DNA of 64,000 nucleotides from Flavihumibacter petaseus NBRC 106054 (lineage in GTDB: Bacteria; Bacteroidota; Bacteroidia; Chitinophagales; Chitinophagaceae). Below the pieces are notes generated by a model. The model saw only the letters and a program-made list of their open reading frames with translations, searched no databases and was not told where the DNA came from. The translations under genes and the position numbers were made by a program. How positions within the stretch are numbered: position 1 is the first letter of the stretch; each line of letters opens with the position of its first letter. Below are positions 63,798 through 64,000 of the stretch, one piece after another. The DNA lies in the NCBI RefSeq assembly GCF_000974785.1, contig NZ_BBWV01000002.1, positions 744,001-808,000 on the forward strand, read 5' to 3'.

Positions 63798-64000
63798 ATG
63801 CAGGAAGTATTGTTCACAGATCTGGGGCAGATGGAATACCAGAAAGCCTGGGACCTCCAGGAGACGCTGCTGCAGGAAAACCTGGCGCGGAAAGCGATCG
63901 GCGGCGAAACCGTACACCGGCTCCTGCTCGTGGAACACCCTCCTGTATATACGCTGGGCAAAAGCGGCAAGATGGAGCATGTGCTGATCGATGAAGCGGA
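63798..64000 (+). CDS. lipB: Octanoyltransferase LipB (partial, N-terminal part)
   Basis: The gene runs off the end of the window; 67 codons are visible. The start V-L-F-T-D-L-G-Q-M-E-Y-Q-K-A-W-D-L-Q and L-L-L-V-E-H-P-P-V-Y-T-L-G-K-S-G match the N-terminal part of LipB (Y-x-x-A-W, then L-x-x-E-H-P-P-V-Y-T-L-G). LipB moves octanoyl from ACP to lipoyl domains. The catalytic Lys and Cys lie downstream, outside the window. Confidence 0.93.
   Translation, partial: MQEVLFTDLGQMEYQKAWDLQETLLQENLARKAIGGETVHRLLLVEHPPVYTLGKSGKMEHVLIDEA

Overview
The window looks like a chromosomal segment of a Bacteroidota bacterium, most likely a Chitinophagaceae member. The support is a T9SS-type C-terminal sorting domain on a CotH protein, ten start-proximal TAnnTTTG promoter boxes, the HupE / M1 peptidase / DUF6702 neighbourhood, many short lipoproteins with Bacteroidota-style lipoboxes, and moderate GC with little Shine-Dalgarno use. 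No rRNA, tRNA, CRISPR array, transposase or prophage module was seen.

Layout. 0-9 kb: end of a DoxX-like gene, an encapsulin-type ferritin (EncFtn) with a CsbD-like partner, a penicillin-acylase lipoprotein, two tandem DUF418 membrane proteins and several small enzymes. 9-16 kb: lipoprotein, LRR protein, DUF2809 protein, a pair of secreted proteins with HExxH and clan-CD protease motifs, an HTH regulator with an operator-like palindrome, a PepSY-like secreted protein and a decayed DUF3175 gene. 16.1-20.6 kb: a four-gene unit I cannot match to any described system: a C2-like protein, two large paralogues that share a C-terminal tail, and a double Tudor-like protein. 20.6-24.6 kb: sulfatase, DUF2264 and beta-propeller glycosidase genes (glycan degradation without SusC/D). 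24.6-25.25 kb: a dense non-coding repeat block. 25-41 kb: M1 peptidase, HupE, DUF6702, CNNM transporter, PAP2, LTA-synthase-like protein, phosphohexomutase, cysteine desulfurase, carbonic anhydrase and two hydrolases. 41-54.8 kb: a long minus-strand run of small membrane proteins, lipoproteins and enzymes, including two RNA-repair-type enzymes (RlaP-like nucleotidyltransferase, KptA) and several apparent single-base frameshifts. 54.8-64 kb: housekeeping genes mutS, CotH, a SpoU methyltransferase, UbiA, ruvX, def, an RluA-type synthase and lipB.

The most unusual non-coding signals are two repeat families. One is an 8-nt tandem repeat (GTTTAGNN)n that starts 1 to 17 nt after the stop codon of five genes, always in the sense direction. 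The other is a roughly 250-290 bp non-coding element with 19-bp inverted repeats, present twice in convergent intergenic gaps. The most unusual coding signal is the 16.1-20.6 kb cluster. Functions are from motif recognition by eye; no database search was run.
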